DNA of 64,000 nt from Semisulcospira habei (GCA_036245525.1 BTPG01000004.1:236260329-236324328), one strand, 5' to 3'; shown: positions 21,701 to 32,450, counted from the first letter of the stretch. Notes: generated by a model not told the origin, from the sequence alone. A program made the numbers and translations.

Positions 21701-21960
21701 TTGACCATGAAACCCACACCTGAAAGCCGTCTTTCTGATGCAGGCCTGCCTGACCAGTAGAGGGTGTACCCAGCACCAAGTTCTTGGAGGCTGCCTTCGT
21801 CCGGAAGGCGTACTTCGTTGAGCGCGGCGATGTCGATGTTTAACCTCCGCAATTCATGGGCAATGAGGGCGGAGCGACGTTCAGGGCGTCCGCTGTCTGC
21901 TTTGTCGAGCTTGGTTCGGACGTTCCAGCATGCTACGTTGAGTCCGGTCGTGGTCGTCAT
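18733..21960 (-). pseudogene. LINE ORF: APE endonuclease-RT-C2H2 finger, one stop
   Basis: Translation from 21960 gives an APE-type endonuclease ([43 protein letters not shown]). An RT follows, with GIDGIPPEIWK, FNYRGITLLS, FVDLTKAFDTVSR, GVKQGCVLAPTLF and LLFADDAALVAH. It ends with a C2H2 finger, CSHCGRTCLSRIGLRSHEQAC. The endonuclease nicks the target and the RT primes from the nick. The frame is broken once, by TGA at 20014-20016 where copy 2 has Trp. All visible catalytic motifs are intact, so the element is young. The clade is not assigned. Confidence 0.9.
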
Positions 21961-22635
21961 GAGAGTGGATCCGTTATTCTTTCTTGTTTTTTGACCGCAG
22001 GAGAAGATGCCCGTTGACCGCGGCTATCCAACTGGGGTTGCGAGGGGACGAGCTTTGGTTAGGCCACCTTTTCTAGGCCCCTCTCCGTGTGGAGCAAGCA
22101 GTGCTGTCCCTAGAGAAGGCTGCTTGGTCGTTCAGGGTGTGCCGAGTGATGTTGTCATCCCCAGGTCAACATCAGGCGACCAATATCCTGAACCGCCTGC
22201 ATGCAGGTTTGAGACTGCGGCTTCCAGTGACATCTTTCACCTGCCGTTTCGCCCCTCGCCCGTCGCTACAGGACTTGGAATGGTCAGTGTCATGGTCCGT
22301 GGACGTTTCCTAAAGCCTGCGCGGTGGAGCTTTTTGGTGGAGTGCAGTGTGCGCAGTACTGGCCCCACCCTTTAAACCCTTGGTTCATCTGCCATGGCCT
22401 AGCAAGCTGGGACGATGGCATCGAGGTCCTCGGGTCGTAGGTTTTATATCAGACTGTCCTTGTCCTAGTCTCTGGCTCAAAAGCCTTCCCCGGAGACACG
22501 GGGGCTTTGATGTCAGGGGTTTCCTCCCTTAGCCTTTCCGCAGCCAAGCGGCCAGACCTGCAAGGCAGCAGGCGACTCGTGGAGGGCGGGGTCGTCTATG
22601 TCCCGTGCAGATGTGAACATCTGCCCACTGCCCCA
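21961..22635 (-). promoter_or_regulatory. 5' leader of LINE copy 1
   Basis: About 670 bp upstream of the LINE ATG is shared with copy 2 (38198-38821), as far as GGCGACTCGTGG. Full-length LINEs carry an internal promoter here. I see no recognisable core motif. The last 50 bp (22583-22635) is not in copy 2, so the true 5' end or an extra 5' addition is unclear. Confidence 0.5.
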
Positions 22636-22645
22636 AAATACCTCA

Positions 22646-23129
22646 AGATATTCAAGATTTCTACAGAAGCGTACTTATTCAGAAAATACCGACACCTTGA
22701 ACACTCAACTTTTCTCTCAGTTGGGTGAAAAAACTGGCGTTTTTCCCGTTAGGTTTGGGCAGGAAACAACCAGTAAAATCTACTGGTTGGGTTAGATGTT
22801 GTCTTACATGTTTGACAAGTGAGAGTCACGGGAATAAAACGCCTCCGTTATTTTTGCCCAACTGACAGAAAAGTGTGGTTCAGTGTATAAGCGTGAGGAA
22901 GTAGTGTGGAGTTGAGCGTGAGACCGAGGTGCGATAGTGAGAGCGTGTGGCCGTGCGCGCTGTTCTGACAAAACCTCGCCCTAGTTCTGGTCCGGAACTC
23001 TGGCCATCCATTAATTGGCCGAGAGGGGCGATGATGTCAGAACAGGGGCGCACTGGTGGGAAGGGGAGAGTGAGATCGGGGGAAAGGGGAGGGAGAGGGG
23101 GGGGGGGCATGAGAGTGACTGGAGTTTAA
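22646..23129 (+). repeat. 3' terminal region of YR element A (region B)
   Basis: This region is present three times: here, at 24163-24532 and on the minus strand at 46711-47230. It contains the small palindrome AACCAGTA-5-TACTGGTT at 22768-22788, conserved in all copies, and ends GGAGTTTAA. It probably carries the transcription end and the recombination site. Confidence 0.75.
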
Positions 23130-24532
23130 GTGGTGTTTAGGCGAGGGAGGAGTGATAAACATAATTTAAACGGAGGGAAAGAGCACTGAATGCGTGGGTG
23201 GGGGGCGGTGTCCAGTAGTACCAAGTACTGAGTAGGCGGGGGAATTTCCCGACTGTGGAATGCTATGATGAGAGATGGAGATTGTGAGAGAGATAAAGGG
23301 TGGGAAAGTCTGGAGGGGGTGAGTGCGTAGGCGAGTATGAGAGGCGTGAGAGTGAGTGGGAGGTTGATTGATTGTACATTGCTTAACGTCCCGACAGCAA
23401 CAAGGCTTTCTCAGGACGTGCCTGCATTGCTTGTGAAAAAAAACTAAACAGAAAATTGAATGTATGTCGCCAGCCGGTCAAATACATTAAATAAACCTAC
23501 AACATGGGGCATAAATAAAGCTAAGACCATTTAGCAACACACATCCAATATCAAGAGCTACAGGCAGTGCAGACAGTAGGGAGAGTTTTAAAAAGGCAAA
23601 TACAGGTGAATGGACAAAGGGTAGACAGAAACACATGCCCCAGAATAGAGAGAAAAACCCACCCTGTGGGGCTGACCAGGGTGACCCTGGGAACTAAAAA
23701 ATACCTAACCCCACCCAAGTCCCCCAGGGCAGACCCGGGTGGGGCATGTGAGTGGGAGGTGGATGCGTGGGCGGTTACAGTAGTGACTAGGGGACGATAC
23801 GGAATAGTGCGCCAGTCAGCAGCGCAGCATTCAGAGGACAGCTAGAATTTAAAAACCCACCATCCAACCCCAAGCAACCACCTTTGTAATCTGCTGCATA
23901 TAAAGTGTCTATAATTCTTTTTTCTTTGTTTTTGATAAGCATGTTCTCTGTAGCACATGACAAGTCTTGCAACTGACTTACATTTTCTTTGTTTGTTGTT
24001 GTTTTATTATGAGATAGTACTATACATGAACTGAATTGCCTCGGCTGAGTTGTACGCAGGGTGTTTTATGGAGGTTCTTTTTTTGTGTTCGGATTTGTTG
24101 TGTTGTTTTTTAGTTTGTGTGTATTGTTGCAGGAAAAGGGGGGGGGGGGGGGGGGGGGGGGCAGGAAACAACCAGTAAAATCTACTGGTTGGGTTAGATG
24201 TTGTCTTACATGTTTGACAAGTGAGAGTCACGGGAATAAAACGCCTCCGTTATTTTTGCCCAACTGACAGAAAAGTGTGGTTCAGTGTATAAGCGTGAGG
24301 AAGTAGTGTGGAGTTGAGCGTGAGACCGAGGTGTGATAGTGAGAGCGTGTGGCCGTGCGCGCTGTTCTGACAAAACCTCGCCCTAGTTCTGGTCCGGAAC
24401 TCTGGCCATCCATTAATTGGCCGAGAGGGGCGATGATGTCAGAACAGGGGCGCACTGGTGGGAAGGGGAGAGTGAGATCGGGGGAAAGGGGAGGGAGAGG
24501 GGAGGGGGGGCATGAGAGTGACTGGAGTTTAA
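23130..24532 (+). mobile_element. Non-autonomous YR derivative, head-to-tail with copy A
   Basis: It starts with the same leader as copy A (GTGGTGTTTAGG through AGCTAGAATTT), continues into about 300 bp with no gag, RT or recombinase similarity, then a poly-G run (24138-24162) and region B ending GGAGTTTAA. There is no spacer between it and copy A. It may be an independent short element integrated at the end of copy A, or the A2-B2 part of split direct repeats as in PAT/Ngaro elements. A SINE interrupts its leader. Confidence 0.7.
23365..23747 (-). mobile_element. SINE-like retroposon with 13-bp target duplication
   Basis: The duplicate GTGAGTGGGAGGT lies at 23352-23364 and 23748-23760. The uninterrupted site is present in copy A near 15390. 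The insert is 383 bp, oriented minus, with its CAAT-type tail at the left (TGATTGATTGTACATTGC). It is more complete than the copy at 8431. I find no clear tRNA-type promoter boxes. Confidence 0.85.
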
Positions 24533-24580
24533 AATAGTAAAAATCATTACAATGAAAGCTTAATAATAATAATAATAATA

Positions 24581-24651
<71 letters not shown>

Positions 24652-25260
24652 TATAACTCTTCTATAGCGCAATATCCCCACACAGAAAGGCTCAGAGCGC
24701 TTTACATCTAGATAATCTAACTAATTGAAATTAACTAACTAAAGTACTGACAACGTACAAAAACACAAGCATTCATACACACTGACACAATACTAAAATA
24801 ATAAACATAACATGTCAAGAGCCTGATCAGATATATACATGTTGATGGGAACACGTAGGGTTGATCAATCCCTTTCAAAGGCCAGATTGAAAAAATATGT
24901 TTTCAATCTAGCCCTGAAAATGGCCAAAGATAATGCATGGCGAATATCATGGGGAAGACCATTACACACTTTGGGAGCTTGGAAATAAAAGGACCGCAGT
25001 CCAAACGTTTTTAAGGACACTCTGGGGATAGTCAATATTCTGTCGTTAGTGCTGGAGCGCAATACTCTGCCTGGTGTATAGACAAGGAGACTGGAGGACA
25101 AGTATGCCGGGAGTGTCTTATCAAAGGCCTGAAAGGCGAGGGAAGCCATTTTGTATTCAATTCTGAACTTCACAGGAGGCCAGTGCAACTGCTTAAGCAA
25201 GGGGGGGATGTGGTCACGCTTCGACTTTTTCAGTACAAGTCTTGCATGAAGAAAGTTTGT
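24533..25260 (-). mobile_element. CR1-like LINE 3' fragment with (TAA)n tail
   Basis: Reading minus from about 25250, the RT C-terminal domain shows ARLVLKKSKRDHI, PPLLKQLHW, AYLSSSLLVYTPGR and IFRARLKTYFFNLAF, then a stop. The 3' UTR contains the GCGCTATAGAAGAGTTATAT motif and a TAA/ATT tail of about 85 bp (24563-24650). It is 5'-truncated. The fragment at 4383-4687 is the same subfamily. Confidence 0.8.
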
Positions 25261-25600
25261 ACATACATCCGTTTCCACTGAAGATTTACTGACAAAGGTT
25301 ATCACACCACTACTTGTACATTCATCACAAATTGTGTGTGGGGCACAGCATTTGGTCAGACCAGTACATTGAAACAACGCACATGCGTTATTGCAAAGGT
25401 CCTTCAGGAATCATGTGTTGCAATTTGAACAAGTCTGCTCTTGACAGATGAACTTACTCCCAGAGCATTTTCTCCCAGATCTTGAATGATGTAGATGCTT
25501 TGGAGGAAGACGACGCCCAGCGCACTGTCACTGTTCACAAAGAAGAGCAACATGGCCGTGTTACGTTTGTGATTGTGTTATTCTTTGAGAGGATGTGTGT
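25261..25600. other. Unassigned DNA between LINE fragment and LTR-like repeat
   Basis: A short open frame at 25482-25679 (MNDVDALEEDDAQRTV...) has no recognisable domain. I do not call it a gene. Confidence 0.35.
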
Positions 25601-25954
25601 GAACAGATATTCATTACATACCTTATTAGTAGGATCCATTTTCTTTTGCACGGACAATTGCGATCGATTTTTGTTATGACGTGTAGATTCGCTAGGATGT
25701 TGTAAAGTTTGACCTACATTAGACTGGAAGGTTCGAGCAGGATCGCGTTCTTTGTAGTGACCTCATATATGACGTCAAAGTTGTCGGCAACATTTCGTAA
25801 CATTGTATGAAATGCGCTTAGAGGGTAGTGGGAATTCGTAGTAACTTCTAGAGAGTTCCTTTTTAATGAATATCAATGAGATTTGGTTACGTTTTCTTTT
25901 CTGATTGGTTGTGTTAGGAGAATTTACCGGATTGTTCTTGAAATCTGTAATATA
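25600..25954 (+). promoter_or_regulatory. LTR/promoter-like repeat, upstream half
   Basis: It matches, with clear divergence, the reverse complement of about 56885-57390. Shared phrases include TAGATTCGCT, GTAGTGACCTCA or CTAGTGACCTCA, TGTCGGCAA and GATTGGTTGTGTT. Tc1 copy 2 interrupts it at 25954; it resumes at 27518. Confidence 0.55.
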
Positions 25955-27517
25955 CTAATGGTCAAAACTTAAGGGCCACTTTTTATCGCAGACGCACCGA
26001 CAACACCACACAAATAATGTAACAATACTTGGCGTCAGTATTTTGCTAATTTATTCAGTAACAATTTTATTTGTTTTGAGTAAATCAAGCATTGTAACAA
26101 CAGCAGTACGTTAGAATGTTCGAACACCCCTCATTTGAAAAGTCACACAAGACTGGTCCAGTCAGTAGCGAGTGTACCCACCGTTTGCAGCCAAGCATTC
26201 AATGCAGCGTTGACGCATGGAGTTCACCAGGGTTCGGAGAACATGTTGTGGGATCGCTTACCACTCTTGATGCAGGAACTGAGTCAGCTGGGGGACGCCT
26301 TGAGGTAGGGGGTGGTTGCTGACTACACGTTGCCCCAGCACGTCTCAAAGGTGCTCGATGGGAGCCAGATCAAGTGAACGAGGTGGCCACTCCATCCTCA
26401 TGATGCCCCCGTTGATCAAGGTACTCATCTTCCACACGGGCGCGATGAGGTCGAGCGTTGTCGTCCTGCAGAACAGCATTGTCGCCTATGGCTTGGAGAG
26501 CTGGCTGGATGAGGGGCTGCACAATCTCGTCCCGATAGCGCAGTCCAGTCAGGGTGCCTCGGATGACGTGGAGGGGGATCCTGCCTTCCCTGCTGAAGCC
26601 TGCCTAGACCATGACTGAGCCTCCTCCGTAGCGATCCACCTCTGGACGCATCCATCAGTAAATCATTCGCCCTGGCGTCTTCAGATCCTCACCCTGCCGT
26701 CGTTGAAGGACACAGTGAACCGTGACTCATCAGTAAACATAACCTGAGTCCACTGGAGTCTGTTCCACCTCACATGTTGACGACACCAGGCAACCCGGCG
26801 TCTGCGATGAGCTGGAGTGAGGGGTATTCTCACTGCTGCTCTGCATGAAGCCAGGCAAATTTCGCACAGACGTCGGCAGACTGTGCTTCTGCTGACGTTA
26901 ACGTTTGCAGCTTGCATCAGTTGACATCGCAGAGTGGTTGACGTGGCAGTTCGGTTGCGCAGAGCCGCCATACAGAGGTATCTGTCCTCCCTTCTGCTGG
27001 TGGAGCGCGGGCGTCCTGAGCAGGGTCGTCGTTCTGCCCTTCCAGTTTCTTGGAATCGTGCCAGCAGCCTCTGGATCACTGAATGAAACACCCCAAGACG
27101 TCTCCCAACTTCTCGTCCGGAAATTTCATCCTGCAGCCCGGCCTTGATCTACTGGCGTTAGGCTTCGTCGTGGTGGCATGGTTAGGGAAGTGACAATTAT
27201 GCCCATACTGTACCGGTATTTATAGCAAAACAGAAGTGCTCAGTGTTCACGACTTTACCGAGTTTTTCCACTTGCCTGCCTTTGGTCTTCTTGCCAATAT
27301 CGCACAGCTTTTCACAAAAAAACTGACTATGTTTCACGTGCATTTGACACGTTCGTGGAAATTGATGAATTGATGTCTATTGTTCCCAGTACCGTGGACT
27401 GTCTAAGGTCAACTTTTAACCCATTTGGATCAAAAGAACGTTGTATTTTATTAGCGTACTTGCGACGAAAAACAATGACACAAAAAAATGAGGTGGCCAT
27501 TAAGTTTTGACCATTAG
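25955..27517 (-). mobile_element. Tc1/mariner-type DNA transposon, copy 2
   Basis: The ends are CTAATGGTCAAAACTTAAGG and TTAAGTTTTGACCATTAG, flanked by TA on both sides. At 1563 bp it is longer than copy 1 and keeps the 5' part of the transposase gene. It is inserted into the LTR/promoter-like repeat just upstream of its TATA box. Confidence 0.85.
26250..27179 (-). pseudogene. Tc1-like transposase pseudogene, copy 2
   Basis: The likely ATG is at 27179 (MPPRRSLTPVDQGRAAG). After an early lesion the frame gives IQRLLARFQETGRAERRPC, the second HTH (RSTVCRRLCEI), and FTDESRF with the first catalytic Asp. After further frameshifts, PDLAPIEHL follows with the catalytic Glu retained, but the conserved Trp just after it is a TGA stop (near 26350). 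So the lesion set differs from copy 1, where Glu became Lys. It is inactive. Confidence 0.8.
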
Positions 27518-27800
27518 TATAGTATAAAAGCCCTTGTTAGGAAGTATGTGTGTACATTGTATGATAGACGCAGTGTGTCAAAAGTGTTGATGTATTGTAG
27601 AGGAGACAGTGTATCAGTGTTGGTGCATTTGTGGATGCTTTGTGTGGAGATTGCATCACTGCAATAAAATATTGTTGGGACTGTTACTCAAGCGTGGACC
27701 TTGTGCCACGTGTGACGAGTTGCAGCTGAGTGAAGTTTCTTTACAAGAACCCTACGTGCGTGCGTCTGGTGTGATTGTATCATAATACCACTGCGACTAC
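27518..27800 (+). promoter_or_regulatory. LTR/promoter-like repeat, downstream half
   Basis: It contains TATAAAAG (27523-27530) and AATAAAA (27664). It closely matches the reverse complement of 54845-55310 from CTATAAAAG to CACGTAACA. A TATA box followed at about 140 bp by a polyadenylation signal suits a U3-R-U5 LTR, but no primer-binding site follows clearly. It could also be the promoter of the multicopy gene whose relic starts at 27826. Confidence 0.55.
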
Positions 27801-27825
27801 CACGTAACAGGCCGCAACAAGGAGC

Positions 27826-29270
27826 ATGCTGAGGACAGGGCAGCTCTCCACCTGCATTGATGTCATCGAGACAGACAAACACCCAGGCGGGCTTACCAAC
27901 ATCTTCATTGGACGTGTCGTGGGGGAATTTGCTGTCAATATTCACACTGCTCTGGAAGTCGAAGACTCACAACGGTATCTGTTTGGTGATCACCAGCTGT
28001 TTTCAAAGCAAGATCAACAAGAAAATGAAGATCTCAAAGACTGATAACAAAGATCATGGAACCACTGATCCTGAGTTTGTTTATGCAATTGTTCCAGAGA
28101 TCATGGCTGTCTCAATAGATACCGTCTCCCTTTGCCCACGAGTTAGCACAGCATCCAATAGCACTGTTTGACGAAAAAGGTCAAATGCACACTACAACAG
28201 TCTGTTCTGACGAGCAAGTTACAAGACATAACAGAAATGCGAGGTCAGGATCACCCAGCTGTCTAACCTGGATGCACGTGCTTTGTTGTGCACGTGCTTT
28301 ATGGCCGGCCCCACCAGCACGGGGGGATGGATGACAGCCAGTAAGGCAAGCCGACAGTGCATCTGCAGTGATCCATGTGGTGTTTGTAGTACCAAGGCAT
28401 GCCGCCGGTCAGCACGACAGCAGGGCATATGCCGTGTGTACGACTGATCAGGAACGTCACCGCTATCAAAACAGATACGTATACTTAATGTCATTAAGAA
28501 CAAGACGCAGATGATCACAATGATGTGAGGAAACTCAGCACAATGACACTCCTCGTGACAAACGAATCATAGTCACTGGACCTAATCCATATCCTCTACC
28601 CCTGCGCCATGCTGTTCTTCCAACTGCCCTCACTCATAAAGAGGCCGGCATCCTGATGGAATACCCCGTTATTGAGGCAGCCAGGGCCGGACACTCAAGC
28701 ATCAGGGTTGTTTCGGATGACACGGATGTGTTCGTGGTACTGGCGCATCACCTGCACCACAGAACAAATTGCTCCAACTGTCGATGTCACAATGGAATCA
28801 ACTTTCACGGGCGAAAGCTCAAGCGTGATGAACGTGAACTATGTTGTGCAGCAGAACCAAAGAGTCACGCCAGACATACTTGCCGGAGGATGTGACTATG
28901 TGTCCTCCTTTGTTGAAAAAAATGACAGCAATAACAAGTTTGAGTTGTTTGATGGTGTGTTGAAGCTGCGGACATTTCTGACACGAAACGAGGTGTGATT
29001 GACGCCTGTTTGCGGTATACAGCTATGTTGTATGGCCAGGAACCTGACATAAGCTGGACAGAAATAAGGGCCAATATCATCAGGAGGAAAACAGCTGGTA
29101 CAAGACATCTTGCGCCCTAACTCTGCAGCCTGCCACCAACGGTACCAAGCTCCGTAACCCACTTCGTGCCCGTCATCAGATGTGGCAGGCCGCCAGTTCA
29201 CTATCGCCACACGACTATAACCCACTGGACTACGGGTGGAAGACAGAAGGTCGAGTTTGTGCCGGCTGTA
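27826..29270 (+). pseudogene. SDDTDVF-motif multicopy invertebrate protein, pseudogene
   Basis: Homologous blocks appear in changing frames: HPGGLTNIFIGRVVGEFAVN (27880), ELAQHPIALFDEKGQMH (about 28140), KNKTQMI (28497), NDTPRDKRIIVTGPNPYP (28550), RVVSDDTDVFVVLAHHL (28705), VVQQNQRVTPDILAGG (28845), and NPLRARHQMWQAA with DYGWK (29155-29240). From memory, this order matches a large unnamed family in cnidarians and molluscs whose SDDTDVF segment resembles PIN/XPG-type nuclease motifs. The function is not established. Many frameshifts and stops make it a relic. It lies about 25 bp after the LTR/promoter-like repeat. Confidence 0.6.
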
Positions 29271-30980
29271 CCTGCTGAGGCTGAAAAGTAAACCCGGATT
29301 CTGTCTTGCACTTGCACCTGCAAGAAAGCCTGTGGAACGTCACGCCGCACCTTCGTCAAGCTCCAGCTAACTTGCACGCAAATGCAAAGGACGTGAACCG
29401 TGTTGCAATCCCTTCACTGCAATGACCCAGGACAGAGAGGAGACGGACTCAGAGTGAAGTACATGTAACCTGTGTTTTCAAAAGAATAAACAGTTTATGA
29501 AGTCGATTAACGCACGCAGACTTTCCCACAGTCGTACGCACAGACTCTCACGCAACAGACGCATACACCGCCACTGACTCAGACGGGCGCATTCATGCGG
29601 TAAAACACAACACACGGGCTCCCTTTCTAAAGTAACCTTTATACACTATAAAAGAAAAGAAAACGCTTTAAAGACTATCAAACTATATATACAAGGCTCT
29701 TTATCACACACTCAAATCACAGTATCTTTGCCAGGCTAGGTTTTAGTCTCTCAATGTCTCCAACCTGTTTGATGTTGTTGCCTGGTTACGTTGGTCCTTC
29801 TCACGTCTAGGCGTGAAAGTCCTTCGTCGTACGCGTAATGCCGTCCTGTCTCTTTGGGCACGGACGTCCTCGTTCTCGTACGGTACACTCAGTTCTCGCT
29901 TGGACTTGGGTGTCTTGGTCCCAGTCAGAATCACTCAGAAGAGCTGGAGGGATGACCTCACGTAGGTCCACTCCTGCGACTCGACGTCTCGGCGTCCGTC
30001 TTCCACTCTCGTTACAAGAACTCTGAATAAACAATAAAAGTCCCAACGTAACACTTGCTAAACACACAACATATTGGATCAATGAGAAACGTCACGTAAC
30101 CTGGCTGATACAAATAACTCACACGTTCATTCACACACACACACGTGCTTCATAAACTATTTTCGTATCACCCCATCTCTGTCACTATCTTGAAACAGAC
30201 TATAGCCTAACACTCTTGCTATACATTACTCTATACCCTGGAAAAGACTATACTTAGCCAACCACGTACTATCTTCATAGCGGCTTAGACATACACACTT
30301 CATATTCCTTTAGTCATCTAACTCGGTAAACAACTGTATACAAAAACACCGGTTACTTCACAGAATTCTAAACATACTATACTAAACCAAACCGGAACAC
30401 CGCTATACAACCACATTAATCTTACCACGCATACTGTCTTTAACTAAACAACTATCAATACTACGTTTATAGAAACATACCTGAAATCTAGGCTTCAGAG
30501 TCAGGGAATGCGGGCTAGGTAACTCGAACACAACCGTTCCATACGACAAGACAGCCCGCAATAACCAAACTAGACCTCTGACAGTCACAGCTTCCGCCTA
30601 GAACTCACTAAACAGAACTCACTAAAAAAAACCCGTGCTAACCATGTCCTACAAATTCCCACGTGCGTCTAATGCCACACGGACTTTCGGCAACAAACCG
30701 TTAACAAAAACCGTACCGTACTAATCCTACTCGTTAACAAAAACCGTACCGTACTAATCCTAATAAATGAGCACTATGCCCGAGCATAGAGCTTCATCAC
30801 AGTACAGCAGGCTGATTTTACAGTGAACGGGCTCACGTTAAGAACATTCAGTCAGTGAGAGTCTATCTCATGAAAGAACGAAACACTCGTATATATATGT
30901 CATATGTTTCTGCTGTATTCAAATATTTGCCACATATATACATAAACCATCCATTCACCTTGTATATGCGATGCGGCCAT
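29271..30980. other. Unassigned DNA, one short tandem duplication
   Basis: No domain or repeat family was recognised. Two 33-bp units beginning GTTAACAAAAACCGTACCG lie at 30700 and 30733. The frame at 29807-30082 (minus) starts with a hydrophobic segment (VVCLASVTLGLLLF) but has no support as a gene. Confidence 0.4.
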
Positions 30981-31565
30981 CTTGGATTTTGCATTATATA
31001 AACAAGTGCTAAATTAATTAACAGAGTGGCATCATTCAGATTTGAAGAGAGTATCCGAATTTATTGGGAATCAATTCAACCAGTTGAGACTGCACCTTTA
31101 GCTATTATTTGATCTTTGTTGACCTTGACCTTTCAGTAAGGTCATTCAAAGTGTGACCGTAATCTTTCATTAAGAAAATTCCAGAAGTCATAACAAATAT
31201 GAACATTCATATTACCAAGTTTAAACGCTTTGACTCTAGTTGTTACTAAAACAAATGCCCACAACACTAGTCTGGCCTTTGATCTGAAGGCCCTCTTGGA
31301 TTTAGCTCTGTGTAAATTGTTCAACATCCATAAAAAGCATAACGTAGATTCAAATTGAGGACCCAAAATTATTCGGCATCAACGAGTTCTAAATCTCCCT
31401 TCAATGCAATTTAGGTCTCCACATAGGGCACTTTTAGTCGTTTCTTGACCTTTGGTGACCTTGACCACTGAAGAAGGTCATTCAAATGGGCGCGAAAAAC
31501 CAAACCTTACCAAGAAATTTCTTCCTACCAAATTTGAACGCTCTGGCGTTAGTTGTTACTGAGAA
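30981..31565. repeat. Dispersed repeat, two related halves
   Basis: Two diverged units share GACCTTGACC...AGGTCATTCAAA and GTTGTTACT (around 31110-31245 and 31450-31560). The phrase TTGGATTTAGCTCTGTGTA near 31300 also occurs at 52110. In both places the repeat adjoins the foldback family, so they may form one larger element. Confidence 0.55.
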
Positions 31566-32450
31566 GAAAACAAGATGGGATGAACCATAACCCACGAAGT
31601 CCCTTCTATATGAGAGTTGTCTTTGCTGTCAAGGGTCTCTCTACCTTTTGTCTTTGACTTGATTCTGATGTTGAAATATCTCCTTTTGAAAAAGCCACGA
31701 AGATGTGCCAATGCGTCATAGTAAACTATATAAGGGACGCGCGCAGTGCATACGCGTCATTGGTTTGTCAAACGTCATTTGTCATGACGTATTTTTTAAG
31801 TTCCTTCTATTTATAGAAGGGACTTTTGAGGACGGCTCGCGGTGGGGCGAATTTAATAGCATGTCCATGATGTCAAAGGAAGCAGACTAAACCTCTAATA
31901 ATTGAAGTAACAAGATAAAAATTACGTCATGTCTAGTTACGCTAACCTCGCTGCTGAACATGCATTTGGCACGAATCGCCGTATGTGCGGATATATGTAT
32001 GTGCGCATGTTCGTATGTATGTATGTGTGTGCGTATGTATGTAAACAAGAGAATCTCCGATATTTCTGTACACACAAGCTTGAAACTTGGCGAAATACTT
32101 TCTTAAGTGGGTGGCTAAGAGAGCCTCCGAGCATATTGAAATTGAATGTCTCATTGAAGACATAAACAGCCGTTTATAGGAAGTCGGTTGACCCAGATTA
32201 GAAGACGTACTTTTTGTCATATTTACTTGAACTTTGACATGTAGCTAGTTTGTAGAAAGACATTAGATGAGTTCGTTAGCCAGCTTTGTATCTTTTTAAC
32301 TTCTTAGTAAAAATTAATTCTTTTCAGAAAAGAAATAAAACACTAAAAAAAAACTTGACTTCTAGAGAAAGTCAGACAGTGACGGTGACGTAAAAGAGGC
32401 AACTCCTTCTCCACGCAGACACTGACATAATACTCTAAATATGACGTCAT
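31566..32450 (+). mobile_element. Foldback-family copy (spacer plus one arm)
   Basis: 31572-31795 matches the spacer of the 5575-7440 element. 31800-32450 matches its left arm, including GGTGGGGCGAATTTAATAGC, AGAGAATCTCCGATATTTCTG and AGTCGGTTGACCCAGATTAGA. A 28-bp near-palindrome (AAGTTCCTTCTAT / ATAGAAGGGACTT) sits at the junction near 31800-31830. Confidence 0.7.

Larger units (their letters stand above)
18702..22635 (-). mobile_element. LINE copy 1, near full length, in YR element A
   Basis: It is flanked by AAATACCTCA at 18692-18701 and 22636-22645, a 10-bp target duplication. Copy C of the YR element carries the uninterrupted site (CCAAATACCTCAAAATATTC, minus strand near 47220). The element has about 670 bp of 5' leader, one large ORF and a 3' UTR of only about 30 bp. 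A second copy at 34937-38821, same orientation, is nearly identical by eye over its length. Confidence 0.85.
15169..23129 (+). mobile_element. YR retrotransposon (DIRS/Ngaro type), copy A
   Basis: The left end GTGGTGTTTAGG and right end GGAGTTTAA are defined by comparison with copy C (46711-51187), whose insertion junctions are exact. The order is a 5' region of about 320 bp, a gag-like ORF, an RT-RNase H ORF, a tyrosine recombinase and a 3' region of about 490 bp. I see no adenine methyltransferase domain, which favours a Ngaro/PAT-like layout over DIRS-1. A 3.9-kb LINE (18702-22635) sits in the 3' part with a 10-bp target duplication. A non-autonomous derivative follows head-to-tail at 23130. 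Confidence 0.8.

Noticed and set aside
27700..27820. Retroviral-type primer-binding site after the LTR-like repeat
   Set aside because: The bases after CACGTAACA do not give a convincing tRNA 3'-end complement, and no gag or pol follows.
29743..30082. Small secreted-protein candidate with hydrophobic start
   Set aside because: There is no homology, no splice or promoter support, and the rest of the frame is Arg-rich and compositionally biased.
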